IMG/VR virus record: IMGVR_UViG_3300030102_005606
Coordinates: 1-28,743 of that record
Source of the DNA: a virus
DNA: 28,743 nt
Direction: 5' to 3' (one strand)
A program made the position numbers and the translations under genes. Positions within the stretch are counted from its first letter, which is position 1. Each line of letters starts with the position of its first letter. Below, piece after piece: positions 1 to 7,140 of the stretch. The notes beneath the pieces were generated by a model, which was not told where the DNA came from, ran no database searches, and saw only the letters and a program-made list of their open reading frames with translations.

Positions 1-113
1 AAGATGGAGTACCTTTAAAAACAGTTTATACAACAGATATGATGTATGCCTTAATGAAAGCAATCCAAGAATTATCAGCAAAAGTAGAAAAATTAGAGGG
101 TAAAATAAAATAA
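1..113 (+). CDS. 3' end of a tail fibre-like gene (partial)
   Basis: Open from the window edge; the last 36 codons are visible and the stop TAA shares its final A with the ATG of the next gene. The visible tail contains ALMKAIQELSAKVEKLEG, a helical ending that resembles the end of the S74-type fibre at 2492-3340 (LLTKAIQEQQ and a coiled coil). I therefore infer another phage fibre with a C-terminal trimerising helix, possibly an S74 intramolecular chaperone domain. The domain itself lies outside the window, so the family is not proven. Confidence 0.6.
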   Translation, partial: DGVPLKTVYTTDMMYALMKAIQELSAKVEKLEGKIK

Positions 114-1066
114 TGGCGATCACAAAAGTATCAACAAATGTAGTAAATGACCAAGTAATTGGTCGTAAAAATATTATTATTAATGGCGACATGAAGGTCT
201 ATCAAAGAAATCAATCTAGAACAGGGTTTACTACTGCTTATAAATATTACACTGCCGATAGAATGAGATTTAGTTCTGAAGGAGGAACAGTTGGAACTTG
301 GAATCAAGAAGTGCAAACAGACCAAAATATAGGTGATTATTCTAATGTAAATGTTTTAAAGACAACTTGTACCTCTGCAGGACAAGACTTCAAAAGAGGA
401 GTTAATTATCGTATAGAACCTATAGATATTAAACACATGATTGGTAAAACTTGTACTTTAAGTTTTTACGCAAAAGCAGATGCAACAGTTACTCAACAAA
501 GAGCATTAGCTTTTATTTCAAGCGGTAGTGCAGCTTCTTCTGTAGATTTAGGGGATATAACTTTAACTACAAGTTATACAAAATATACAGCAACTTTTAC
601 TATGGCTAATTGCACTGATTATGTAGATATGTTATTGAGAGTTGATGGTGATACAGAAACCTCATCTTATATTACTTTAATACAATTAGAGCTTGGCTCT
701 CAAGCTACACCTTTTGAGTTTAAAAAATATGATGAAGAGCTTTCTTTATGTGAAAGATATTATCAAGTATTACAAAATCCTTGTCCAAGAGGAGTTATTG
801 CTTCAACAGGAAACCCTGTTGCTGCTAATAGACTGGCTACACCTTTAAAAACAGAAATGAGATCTGCCCCAACAGTAGCTCTTTCAGGAACTTTTAATGT
901 ATATGATGGGCTAGGTACAGGTACTATATCTAATGTTACTGCTACATATTCGAGTACTTCTGCCATTGAGTTTGACTCATTAGCTGGTTTTAGTTCTACT
1001 GCAGGTAGGGCTTGTTGTGTATATAACAGTGGCAGTTATAAGGCAACTGCGGAGGCGGAGCTATAG
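113..1066 (+). CDS. Tail fibre / carbohydrate-binding-like virion protein, copy 1
   Basis: A 317-aa protein of the kind encoded in phage fibre clusters. The N-terminus carries VNDQVIGRKNIIINGDMKVYQ (residues 11-30 region), also present in the next-but-one gene. Residues about 95-205 look like a beta-rich galactose-binding/CBM-like fold ending in QLELGSQATPFE (191-202), the usual closing strand of such domains, followed by YDEELSLCERYYQ (206-218), common in phage fibres. A second beta-rich C-terminal region ends in EAEL. Probably contacts cell-surface glycans at the tail tip (inference). It starts on a TAATG overlap with the upstream gene and is followed after 2 nt by the 62-aa partner gene. 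Paralogous to the protein at 1257-2303. Confidence 0.75.
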   Translation: MAITKVSTNVVNDQVIGRKNIIINGDMKVYQRNQSRTGFTTAYKYYTADRMRFSSEGGTVGTWNQEVQTDQNIGDYSNVNVLKTTCTSAGQDFKRGVNYRIEPIDIKHMIGKTCTLSFYAKADATVTQQRALAFISSGSAASSVDLGDITLTTSYTKYTATFTMANCTDYVDMLLRVDGDTETSSYITLIQLELGSQATPFEFKKYDEELSLCERYYQVLQNPCPRGVIASTGNPVAANRLATPLKTEMRSAPTVALSGTFNVYDGLGTGTISNVTATYSSTSAIEFDSLAGFSSTAGRACCVYNSGSYKATAEAEL

Positions 1067-1068
1067 TT

Positions 1069-1257
1069 ATGGATGAAAAAATAAATTTTACTTCTGTTAA
1101 ATATCAAAAAGATTCAATTACAGGTGAAAATGTAAGTCTAAGAGTTATTTTGGATGGTGAAGAAATGTTTGTGCCTTTAGCAGAAGGAAACACGCATTAC
1201 GATGAAATCATGCGACAAGTAGAAGCTAAAGAACTAACAATAGAAGAGGCTGATTAA
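1069..1257 (+). CDS. Small fibre-associated protein, copy 1
   Basis: A 62-aa acidic protein of unknown function. Its C-terminal half, HYDEIMRQVEAKELTIEEAD, is almost the same as that of the 62-aa protein at 2304-2492, and both follow a fibre gene directly. It starts 2 nt after the fibre stop, and its own stop overlaps the next ATG as TAATG, so translation is probably coupled to its neighbours. The one-to-one pairing with fibre genes suggests a fibre assembly or connector role, like the small trans-acting chaperones of other phages; this is inference from position only. No signal peptide or membrane segment is visible. Confidence 0.75.
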   Translation: MDEKINFTSVKYQKDSITGENVSLRVILDGEEMFVPLAEGNTHYDEIMRQVEAKELTIEEAD

Positions 1258-2303
1258 TGACAACTAAAATACCACCAGAACTAGTAAATGACCAAGTTAT
1301 TGGTCGTAGAAATATGATATACAACGGTAAAATGCAAGTTTCTCAAAGAAATGGTACAGGAAATACTGCGGTTGGTTGGTCTAATGCTGACCATTATCCT
1401 GCTGACCGTTGGAAATTAATTGGTTCTTCATTAGGTAATTGGGCATTTACTATAGGCAATAGAACTGATTTAACCCTTCCACCTGGTTTTGGTAACGCAA
1501 TTAAATTTGATTGCACAACAGCAGATACTTCTATTACTCAAGGAGAATACATAATTTTTCAACACAAATTTGAAGGTAGTGATGTACAACATTTGTGTTA
1601 CGGAACATCATCGGCAAAAGAAATAACACTTTCTTTTTATATATATTCAACTTCAACAGGCACCTACTTAGCTGAATTAGAAACAGGTAGTTATATTAAT
1701 GGTATTAAATTTACTATCGACCAAGCAAATACTTGGGAAAGAAAAACTATAACTTTTACGGGAAATACCGCTGCTTCTATTGCTAATGACACTTCTCTTG
1801 GATTATCATTAGGTATTTGGTTCGCTGCTGGAGACACTTATCAAGGCGGTACTTTTGTTTCAAACACATGGCGAAATAGTTACGCTGCTAACACCAGAGC
1901 AGCAGGTATAAGCAATCTAGCATCTTCAACAAGTAATGATCTTCATATAACAGGAGTACAGCTAGAAGTAGGAGACACAGCTACATCTTTTGAGCATAGA
2001 AGCTTCGGAGAAGAGTTAGCTTTATGTCATAGGTATTACGAAAAATTTTTTTATGGGGGGTCTGCTGTAAATATAGGTAATCATGCTTATGGAAATTGGA
2101 ACACTATTCAACCTAAAAGAGCTCAACCCACCATGTCTTTAAGCGGTACTATGACATACTATAATTCTGCTGGAACTTCCGCAACTGGTGGTGTTGCTCA
2201 GACAAGTGCATTTAGAAACGGAAGTTGTGCGGTAAGAACATATTTACACAATGCAACATTAGTACTTTTTGAAGGAGAGATGGTAGCGGATGCGGAGTTA
2301 TAA
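1257..2303 (+). CDS. Tail fibre / carbohydrate-binding-like virion protein, copy 2
   Basis: A 348-aa paralogue of the fibre at 113-1066. Shared features are the N-terminal block NDQVIGRRNMIYNGKMQVSQ (residues 11-30), a central beta-rich CBM-like domain closing with QLEVGDTATSFE, the GEELALCHRYYEKF block, and a C-terminus ending VADAEL (copy 1 ends ATAEAEL). The middle differs strongly in length and sequence, the pattern expected of receptor-binding parts that diversify while the attachment end and tip stay fixed. It overlaps the preceding 62-aa gene by one base and is followed directly by a second 62-aa gene. Confidence 0.75.
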   Translation: MTTKIPPELVNDQVIGRRNMIYNGKMQVSQRNGTGNTAVGWSNADHYPADRWKLIGSSLGNWAFTIGNRTDLTLPPGFGNAIKFDCTTADTSITQGEYIIFQHKFEGSDVQHLCYGTSSAKEITLSFYIYSTSTGTYLAELETGSYINGIKFTIDQANTWERKTITFTGNTAASIANDTSLGLSLGIWFAAGDTYQGGTFVSNTWRNSYAANTRAAGISNLASSTSNDLHITGVQLEVGDTATSFEHRSFGEELALCHRYYEKFFYGGSAVNIGNHAYGNWNTIQPKRAQPTMSLSGTMTYYNSAGTSATGGVAQTSAFRNGSCAVRTYLHNATLVLFEGEMVADAEL

Positions 2304-2492
2304 ATGATTGATAAAATGAACATCACATCAGCAAAATATTTGAAAGACGGCATTTCAGATGAAAATTCTAGTATAAAAGCCACTATAGACGGACAAGAAT
2401 TATTTATACCTATTTCTGTAGGCAACAGACATTATGATGAAATAATGCGACAAGTTGATGCAGGAACACTAACTATAGAAGAGGCAGACTAA
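2304..2492 (+). CDS. Small fibre-associated protein, copy 2
   Basis: A 62-aa paralogue of 1069-1257, the same length and colinear throughout; the last 20 residues, HYDEIMRQVDAGTLTIEEAD, differ at only three positions from copy 1. The gene starts at the base after the fibre stop (TAA then ATG) and ends in a TAATG overlap with the S74 fibre. Function unknown; the repeated fibre-plus-62-aa arrangement argues that the two proteins work as a pair. Soluble, acidic, and probably a mixed alpha/beta fold. Confidence 0.75.
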   Translation: MIDKMNITSAKYLKDGISDENSSIKATIDGQELFIPISVGNRHYDEIMRQVDAGTLTIEEAD

Positions 2493-3340
2493 TGGCACTA
2501 ACTAAAGTAGATAAAAGCGTATCAAGCACTCCTGGGATCGTTGATAACAGCGATGCTACTGCTATAACTATTAGTAGTAGTGAGCAAGTTATGATTGGTA
2601 CAACCGATGCAGGTTATCCTGATTATGGTGATAGCTTAACTCTTGGCGATGTAGATGGTGGTGGTGGTAACGCTGGAATGACCATACGAAGTGGCACATC
2701 AAGTTATGGTACTTTATATTTTTCTGATGATACTGGAACAGCATTAGGTACTTACGCAGGAAAAGTGCAATACTATCATAGTGATAATTCACTAGCATTC
2801 AATACAAGTAGTTATGAAAGAATGAGAATTGATTCTTCTGGTAATCTTCTCATAGGCACTTCAACTACAAGAACAGGCACACAATCTTTATCCTTAGAAC
2901 AAGCAAACTCTTATATTCACTTTAGGCAAACAGGTGCTCAAGGTGTTGCACAAATTCAATTTTTTAGAAATACCGATTCTTCAGCTACTTATGCAGGTGG
3001 AATAAGCACTACAGGTACATCTGTTACTTATTCAACAAGTTCAGATTACAGACTCAAAGAAAATGTTGATTATGAGTTTGATGCTTTAACTAGAGTTAAA
3101 CAATTAAAACCCGCAAGGTTTAATTTCATAGCTGATGCAGATATAACAGTTGATGGTTTTTTAGCACACGAAGTTTCTGACATAGTTCCAGAAGCTGTTA
3201 CAGGTGAAAAAGATGGCGAAGAAATGCAAGGTATAGACCAAAGTAAATTAGTACCTTTATTAACAAAAGCAATCCAAGAACAACAAACTATAATAGAAAA
3301 TTTACAAACACAAATTAACGAGGTAAAAAATGGCAATTAA
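2492..3340 (+). CDS. Tail fibre/spike with C-terminal peptidase S74 intramolecular chaperone
   Basis: A 282-aa fibre. Residues about 1-180 are repetitive and beta-rich (SSYERMRIDSSGNLLIGTSTT is a standard fibre linker). Residues 183-282 are an S74 chaperone: SSDYRLKENV (183-192), LKPARFNF, GFLAHEVSDIVPEAV, QGIDQSKLVPLLTKAIQE, then a terminal coiled coil. In studied members this domain drives trimerisation and then cuts itself off at a Ser-Asp junction; here that would be Ser184-Asp185. It acts as its own chaperone, unlike the two upstream fibres, which have only the small separate partner proteins. The start overlaps the previous stop (TAATG). Confidence 0.9.
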   Translation: MALTKVDKSVSSTPGIVDNSDATAITISSSEQVMIGTTDAGYPDYGDSLTLGDVDGGGGNAGMTIRSGTSSYGTLYFSDDTGTALGTYAGKVQYYHSDNSLAFNTSSYERMRIDSSGNLLIGTSTTRTGTQSLSLEQANSYIHFRQTGAQGVAQIQFFRNTDSSATYAGGISTTGTSVTYSTSSDYRLKENVDYEFDALTRVKQLKPARFNFIADADITVDGFLAHEVSDIVPEAVTGEKDGEEMQGIDQSKLVPLLTKAIQEQQTIIENLQTQINEVKNGN

Positions 3341-3674
3341 CTATTCATGGAATGTAAGTACTGTAGATGTTAAAGAAATAGACGGCAACGCTGATACTGT
3401 CTTTAATGTCCACTGGAGACTTACTGGAACTGATGATGCTAACAATGGTGCTGATGGCAACCCACAAGCTGCTACAGTATATGGTACACAATCTTTAGAC
3501 ACTTCAGACTTATCAGACTTTACCGCTTTTGCAGACTTAACTGTAAGTGACGTACAAAGTTGGGTTGAAGCAGCTATGGGTGAAGATAGAGTTAAAGAAA
3601 TAAAAGCTGGTCTTGATGCTCAGATTGACGAATTAGTTAATCCTGTAGTGCAAACAAAAACTATAGGCGGTTAA
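3330..3674 (+). CDS. Conserved phage protein, DUF7936-like
   Basis: A 114-aa protein starting with MAINYSWNVSTVDVKE and containing VFNVHWRLTGTDD, a pattern I associate with a small family common in marine phages next to fibre genes (I think DUF7936; from memory, unchecked). Function unknown. It starts inside the last codons of the S74 fibre, an 11-nt overlap, with an ACGAGGT ribosome-binding site just upstream, so it is translated in the same operon. The C-terminal third is helical. Its place between fibre genes suggests a virion or fibre-associated role, without direct proof. Confidence 0.7.
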   Translation: MAINYSWNVSTVDVKEIDGNADTVFNVHWRLTGTDDANNGADGNPQAATVYGTQSLDTSDLSDFTAFADLTVSDVQSWVEAAMGEDRVKEIKAGLDAQIDELVNPVVQTKTIGG

Positions 3675-3676
3675 GT

Positions 3677-3898
3677 ATGGCAAATAAAATTACTTTAGAC
3701 GATAAGGATTACTATATAGATGAAATGTCTGATGAACAAAAATATCTAGTATCTTTAGTTCAAGAGCAACAAATAAAAATTTCTCAAGCTAAAAAAGATA
3801 TAGACGTAGCAACTGCTGCTAACCAATTTTTAGTAGCACAACTTAAAAATTCTTTAAAAGAAGAAAAGGTAGAAACCAAACAAGTAGCAGAGGGCTAA
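3677..3898 (+). CDS. Small coiled-coil protein, DUF6447-like
   Basis: A 73-aa protein. The N-terminus MANKITLDDKDYYIDEMSDEQKYL resembles small phage proteins of the DUF6447 type (from memory, moderate certainty). Residues about 18-62 are a heptad-rich helix (VQEQQIKISQAKKDIDVATAANQFLVAQL), likely a coiled coil, with a charged tail. It starts 2 nt after the preceding stop and ends 1 nt before the next ATG. Function unknown; coiled coils beside fibre genes may act in assembly (inference). Confidence 0.7.
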   Translation: MANKITLDDKDYYIDEMSDEQKYLVSLVQEQQIKISQAKKDIDVATAANQFLVAQLKNSLKEEKVETKQVAEG

Positions 3899-3899
3899 A

Positions 3900-4805
3900 A
3901 TGTTTGGTATATCCGCATTTGCTCAATCTCCTTTTGCAGCATTAGGTGGAACTCCTGTAAGGGTAGAAATATCTGGCGTAGCAACCACTTCTGCTTTAGG
4001 AACTACCACACAAACTGGAATAGGAAATGTAACACCGACTGGCCAAGTAGGCACTTCGGCTGTAGCTGGTGTCGGTGTAAATGCTCAAGCGGTAGCAACT
4101 TTACCAAGCTTAGTATCTACCGTAGGTTCGGTAGCAGTAACTACTGACGCTGAAGCTAACGTAACGCCAACTGGACAAGCAGCAACTTCTGCTTTAGCTG
4201 GCGTAGCGATCATAGCTGGTGGTGAAATAGGAGTAGCTGGATTAGCAGCTACTGGTGGAATAGGATCTTTAACTGTATCTGGTAAAGCTAATTTAACTTT
4301 ATCTGGTCAATCATCTACATCTGCGTTAGGCAGTCCAACAGTTACCGCAGACTGTAACTTCACGGTAAGTGAAGATACTGAACAAGTACCAACAGCTAAT
4401 TCTGCTGTAGGTGGCGTAGGAGTAAACGCTCAAGCAGTTGCTGCTTTACCAAGTTTAGTTGGGACTGTTGGTTCGGTATCTGTAACAACAGATGCAGAGG
4501 CTAATGTAACACCAACTGGTCAATCAACTATAAGTTCTTTAGGTACGATTTCACTTGTAACTAACAATAATATTTCAATAACTGGTTATAGTTTATCGTC
4601 TGGTCTAGGTACAGTTGTTACAATAGCAAAAGCTAATGTAACGCCTTCTTCTGTATCAGCTAATGGCGAAGTAGGTATTGTTTTAGTTTGGTCAGAAATA
4701 GATGATAGTCAAACTTCTAACTTTAGTGCCATTTCAGATACACAAACACCTGGATGGTCTGAAATAGATGATTCAGAAACGCCTTCTTGGGAAGAAGTAG
4801 CTTAA
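3900..4805 (+). CDS. Repetitive spike/fibre-like protein with internal duplication
   Basis: A 301-aa, low-complexity protein rich in Ala, Gly, Ser, Thr and Val. Short units of the form VTPTGQ..TSALG....A.A.V repeat through the chain, suggesting a beta-solenoid or fibrous shaft. Residues 57-93 and 172-208 are a near-identical pair of longer repeats. The C-terminus (264-301) is different: WSEIDDSQT, ISDTQTPGW, WSEIDDSETPSW, an acidic Trp-rich motif repeated about three times and common at the ends of marine phage structural proteins. Probably a virion structural protein; no enzyme motif is seen. Only one base separates it from the preceding gene. Confidence 0.65.
   Translation: MFGISAFAQSPFAALGGTPVRVEISGVATTSALGTTTQTGIGNVTPTGQVGTSAVAGVGVNAQAVATLPSLVSTVGSVAVTTDAEANVTPTGQAATSALAGVAIIAGGEIGVAGLAATGGIGSLTVSGKANLTLSGQSSTSALGSPTVTADCNFTVSEDTEQVPTANSAVGGVGVNAQAVAALPSLVGTVGSVSVTTDAEANVTPTGQSTISSLGTISLVTNNNISITGYSLSSGLGTVVTIAKANVTPSSVSANGEVGIVLVWSEIDDSQTSNFSAISDTQTPGWSEIDDSETPSWEEVA
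4068..4178 (+). repeat. Internal protein repeat, unit 1
   Basis: Codes residues 57-93 of the spike-like protein. The partner copy lies 345 bp downstream at 4413-4523. By my count 34 of 37 residues are identical, while about 19 of those 34 conserved codons differ at a silent position. Confidence 0.85.
4413..4523 (+). repeat. Internal protein repeat, unit 2
   Basis: Codes residues 172-208 of the same protein. Amino-acid differences from unit 1 are Thr to Ala, Ser to Gly and Ala to Ser. The heavy silent divergence shows an old copy kept under protein-level constraint rather than a recent duplication. Confidence 0.85.
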
Positions 4806-4842
4806 ATATGATAATTTAATTATAATTTGGTAGAGGTTAATA

Positions 4843-5931
4843 ATGGCTAGTTCATACGATAATGATTTACGATTGGAGGAAATGGGTACTGGAGAACAGA
4901 TTGGTTCTTGGGGTACTACTACAAACACTAATCTAAGCCTTATAGCAGAGGCTTTTTCTTATCAAACAGAAGCAACCTTTGATGCAAACGCTAATAAAGA
5001 AGTAACCATACAAAATGGTCAGTCAGATAAACGGAGAGCTTTTTATTTAAAAGTTACTTCAAGCGCTACTTTAGATGCAACAAAAACTTTAACAATATTA
5101 CCAAATACATTATCTAAAGTAATTTTTATAGAAAATGCTACATCAGGCGGTCAATCCATATCAATTTCGCAAGGATCAGGCGCAAGTGTAACTATAGCTA
5201 ACGGTAAAACCAAAGGTTGTATTTTAGATGGTGGCGGTTCTGGAGCCGTAGTTTATGATGTTTTTGAAAAAATAGATTTAGGCGCTAGTGCGACTTTTAA
5301 TGGAGGTTCTTTTGTTACAGCCTCTAGTACAGATACATTTACTAATAAAACAATTGATGCGGATGGCACAGGTAATAGTATTACAAATATTGAAGATGCA
5401 AACATAAAATCTAGCGCAGCAATAGACGCTGCTAAAATTGCAAATGGAACTGTTAGTAACACAGAATTTCAATATTTGAATGGCGTAACTTCTGCTATAC
5501 AAACTCAATTAGATGCAAAAACAACTCAACTAGCCACTCTACAAGCGGTATATCCAGTAGGTGCAATTTATATTAGTGTGTCAAACACCAACCCCGCTAG
5601 TATATTTGGTTTTGGAACTTGGGTTACTACAAATACCTCAGGTAGAATGTTAATAGGTGTACAATCAAGTAATTCAAGATGGAATACACCTTTAGAAACA
5701 GGCGGTAATGAAACAATTACGTTGACCGAAAACCAAATACCAAGCCATAGACATGGTGGTATTTATCCTTCAGGTGCTTCTGGTGTTTACACTCAAGGAT
5801 TTGATGTAGATCATCCTCAATCGGCTGCGGATTTAGGTAGTCAGAAATTCACAAGTTATACTGGAGGAGGACAATCTCACGATAATATGCCTCCTTTCGT
5901 AGCAGTTTATATGTGGCAAAGAACAGCATAG
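4843..5931 (+). CDS. Tail/baseplate protein with T4 gp10 C-terminal-like domain
   Basis: A 362-aa virion protein in three parts. Residues 1-40 (SYDNDLRLEEMGTGEQIGSW, then GTTTNTNLSLIAEAF) are an N-terminal block seen at the start of many marine phage tail proteins, likely for particle attachment. Residues about 160-230 are a fibre linker (DTFTNKTIDADGTGNSI, VSNTEFQYLNGVTSAIQTQL). Residues 237-362 resemble the C-terminal domain of T4 baseplate gp10 and tail-collar proteins: YPVGAIYISV, NPASIFGFGTW, LTENQIPSHRHGG and a closing MPPFVAVYMWQRTA. The His-x-His at 302-304 is typical of these domains. A 37-bp gap precedes it, one of the few in this block, with an AGAGGT ribosome-binding site. Confidence 0.8.
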   Translation: MASSYDNDLRLEEMGTGEQIGSWGTTTNTNLSLIAEAFSYQTEATFDANANKEVTIQNGQSDKRRAFYLKVTSSATLDATKTLTILPNTLSKVIFIENATSGGQSISISQGSGASVTIANGKTKGCILDGGGSGAVVYDVFEKIDLGASATFNGGSFVTASSTDTFTNKTIDADGTGNSITNIEDANIKSSAAIDAAKIANGTVSNTEFQYLNGVTSAIQTQLDAKTTQLATLQAVYPVGAIYISVSNTNPASIFGFGTWVTTNTSGRMLIGVQSSNSRWNTPLETGGNETITLTENQIPSHRHGGIYPSGASGVYTQGFDVDHPQSAADLGSQKFTSYTGGGQSHDNMPPFVAVYMWQRTA

Positions 5932-5939
5932 AGGTAATT

Positions 5940-6074
5940 ATGGAAATTTTATTATGGATAATATTTATATTAGTAATAGGTAAAGCACTGTTAAAAGCTG
6001 TAGCGCCTTATGCTAATAAAAGTTTAGACAACAAATTAAAAGAGTATTGGGATAATTTAAGGAGTTACTTCTAA
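5940..6074 (+). CDS. 44-aa single-TM protein (possible small holin or spanin component)
   Basis: A 44-aa reading frame beginning MEILLWIIFILVIGKALLK. Residues 3-14 or so are a short hydrophobic segment followed by a basic, amphipathic C-terminal half ending WDNLRSYF. AGAGGT lies 4 nt before the ATG and overlaps the previous stop codon; the stop shares a base with the next ATG (TAATG). This spacing, and its place ahead of a coiled-coil/TM protein and a lysozyme, argue that it is real and belongs to the lysis cluster. Whether it is a holin, antiholin or other membrane peptide cannot be told from sequence. Confidence 0.65.
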   Translation: MEILLWIIFILVIGKALLKAVAPYANKSLDNKLKEYWDNLRSYF

Positions 6075-6283
6075 TGGCTAGATCGACTGTAAACGAAGTT
6101 GATAAAAGGCTTTCAGCACATGAAGCTGCTTGTGAGCAGCGTTGGCGAGAAAATTGGAGAAGATTAGAAAATATTGAAAATGGGATAACATCTTTAAATA
6201 AATTAATTAGAAATAGTCTAATTTTTTCTCTTACTATATTTTTAGGAATTACAGGATTTTTAACAAAAGTTATCTTTTTTTAA
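6074..6283 (+). CDS. Coiled-coil/C-terminal TM protein, putative holin-like (DUF7201-type)
   Basis: A 69-aa protein. Residues 1-44 are charged and helical (DKRLSAHEAACEQRWRENWR, then RLENIENGITSLNKLI); residues about 46-66 (NSLIFSLTIFLGITGFLTKV) form one membrane segment at the C-terminus. The RLSAHEAACEQRW block recalls small phage proteins next to endolysins (I think DUF7201, from memory), and XhlA-type haemolysin/holin helpers share this layout. It ends one base before the lysozyme start. A lysis role is inferred from architecture and neighbours. Confidence 0.65.
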   Translation: MARSTVNEVDKRLSAHEAACEQRWRENWRRLENIENGITSLNKLIRNSLIFSLTIFLGITGFLTKVIFF

Positions 6284-6706
6284 ATGCAAGAACTTATAAA
6301 TTTGTTAAAGCTACACGAAGGCTTTGTAAGTCATTGTTATGATTGTAGTGAGGGCTATAAGACTATTGGTTTTGGCAGACTTATTGATAAAAAATTAGGC
6401 GGAGGTATTACAGAAGAAGAAGCAGAATATTTACTTAAAAATGACGTAAATAAATCTGTAATTGTTTTAAAAAATAAATTAAATTTTTTTTCAGAACTAT
6501 CAGAAGTAAGAAAAACTGTTTTAATTGATATGTATTTTAATATGGGGAACAGATTGTTTAAATTTGAAAAGACGCTTGAGCATATTAAAAACAAAAATTT
6601 TACTGAAGCCGCAGAAGAAATGTTAAACAGTAGATGGGCTGGCCAAGTTGGTCAAAGAGCTGTTCGGCTTTCTAAAATGATGGAGTCTGATGAATACCCT
6701 TTTTAA
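6284..6706 (+). CDS. Endolysin, T4-type lysozyme (GH24 muramidase)
   Basis: A 140-aa enzyme expected to cut the MurNAc-GlcNAc bond of peptidoglycan. The N-terminal active-site region is LLKLHEGFVSHCYDCSEGYK followed by TIGFGR: Glu12 is the catalytic acid, and Cys21 and Thr27 take the places of T4 Asp20 and Thr26, giving the E-8aa-C-5aa-T form of the motif. Later blocks include IDMYFNMGN and RWAGQVGQRAVRLSKMM, matching the C-terminal lobe. It is shorter than T4 lysozyme (164 aa). No signal or anchor segment is seen, so it needs a holin to reach the wall. It follows the two small membrane protein genes without a gap. Confidence 0.92.
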   Translation: MQELINLLKLHEGFVSHCYDCSEGYKTIGFGRLIDKKLGGGITEEEAEYLLKNDVNKSVIVLKNKLNFFSELSEVRKTVLIDMYFNMGNRLFKFEKTLEHIKNKNFTEAAEEMLNSRWAGQVGQRAVRLSKMMESDEYPF

Positions 6707-6708
6707 AT

Positions 6709-7140
6709 ATGACTCGCCAAACAGAACGTATTGGGAGATCTGGCGAATACGCTGTAGCTAGTTTTTTAAGTTTAGAAAGCGATACAGTACACGTTTTACC
6801 GCATGGCAGTCATGCTGACATAATATTTGAAATAAATGACATTATGTACAAATGCCAAGTAAAAACTTGCTCTAAGAGGAAAATGTGCCATAAAACACAT
6901 AAAAGAGTAAATTGGTGTTTTGACATGCGTAGAGGGGCTAATACAAAGCTTAGAGACTATAAAAAAGGTATGGTTGACCTTTATGCTTTTTATTGTTTGG
7001 AATACAATACAATAATATTTAAAATTTTTAAGGATGGCAAAAGAACAAAAATAACTTTTAAAGACTCTCTTATGAAAAATATAAATTCAAAAGAAAGTTT
7101 GCAAGATGCTCTTAATGAAATAAAAAATGGCTTTAATTAA
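6709..7140 (+). CDS. PD-(D/E)XK nuclease-like protein
   Basis: A 143-aa protein with a likely PD-(D/E)XK core: Glu13 in helix GRSGEYAVASFL, Asp37 in HADIIFEI and Gln50-Val-Lys52 in YKCQVKT. The form E...D...Q-x-K occurs in small resolvase- and endonuclease-like members (PDDEXK_7-type). It may process branched DNA or attack host DNA; the substrate is unknown. It starts 2 nt after the lysozyme stop, and its end overlaps the next gene by 14 nt. A nuclease between lysis and tail genes is out of its usual place. Cys-rich segment 49-72 (C49, C54, C60, C70) could hold a metal, though spacing is irregular. Confidence 0.7.
   Translation: MTRQTERIGRSGEYAVASFLSLESDTVHVLPHGSHADIIFEINDIMYKCQVKTCSKRKMCHKTHKRVNWCFDMRRGANTKLRDYKKGMVDLYAFYCLEYNTIIFKIFKDGKRTKITFKDSLMKNINSKESLQDALNEIKNGFN

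Noticed and set aside
131-325. 64-aa frame on the minus strand
   Set aside because: Lies wholly inside the fibre gene at 113-1066, which has recognisable domains; no ribosome-binding site or family. Treated as a shadow, like the other frames opposite the virion genes.
4821-4826. TATAAT before the gp10-C-like gene (and another at 9338-9343 before the 388-aa gene)
   Set aside because: No acceptable -35 at either site; single TATAAT boxes are expected by chance in DNA this AT-rich.
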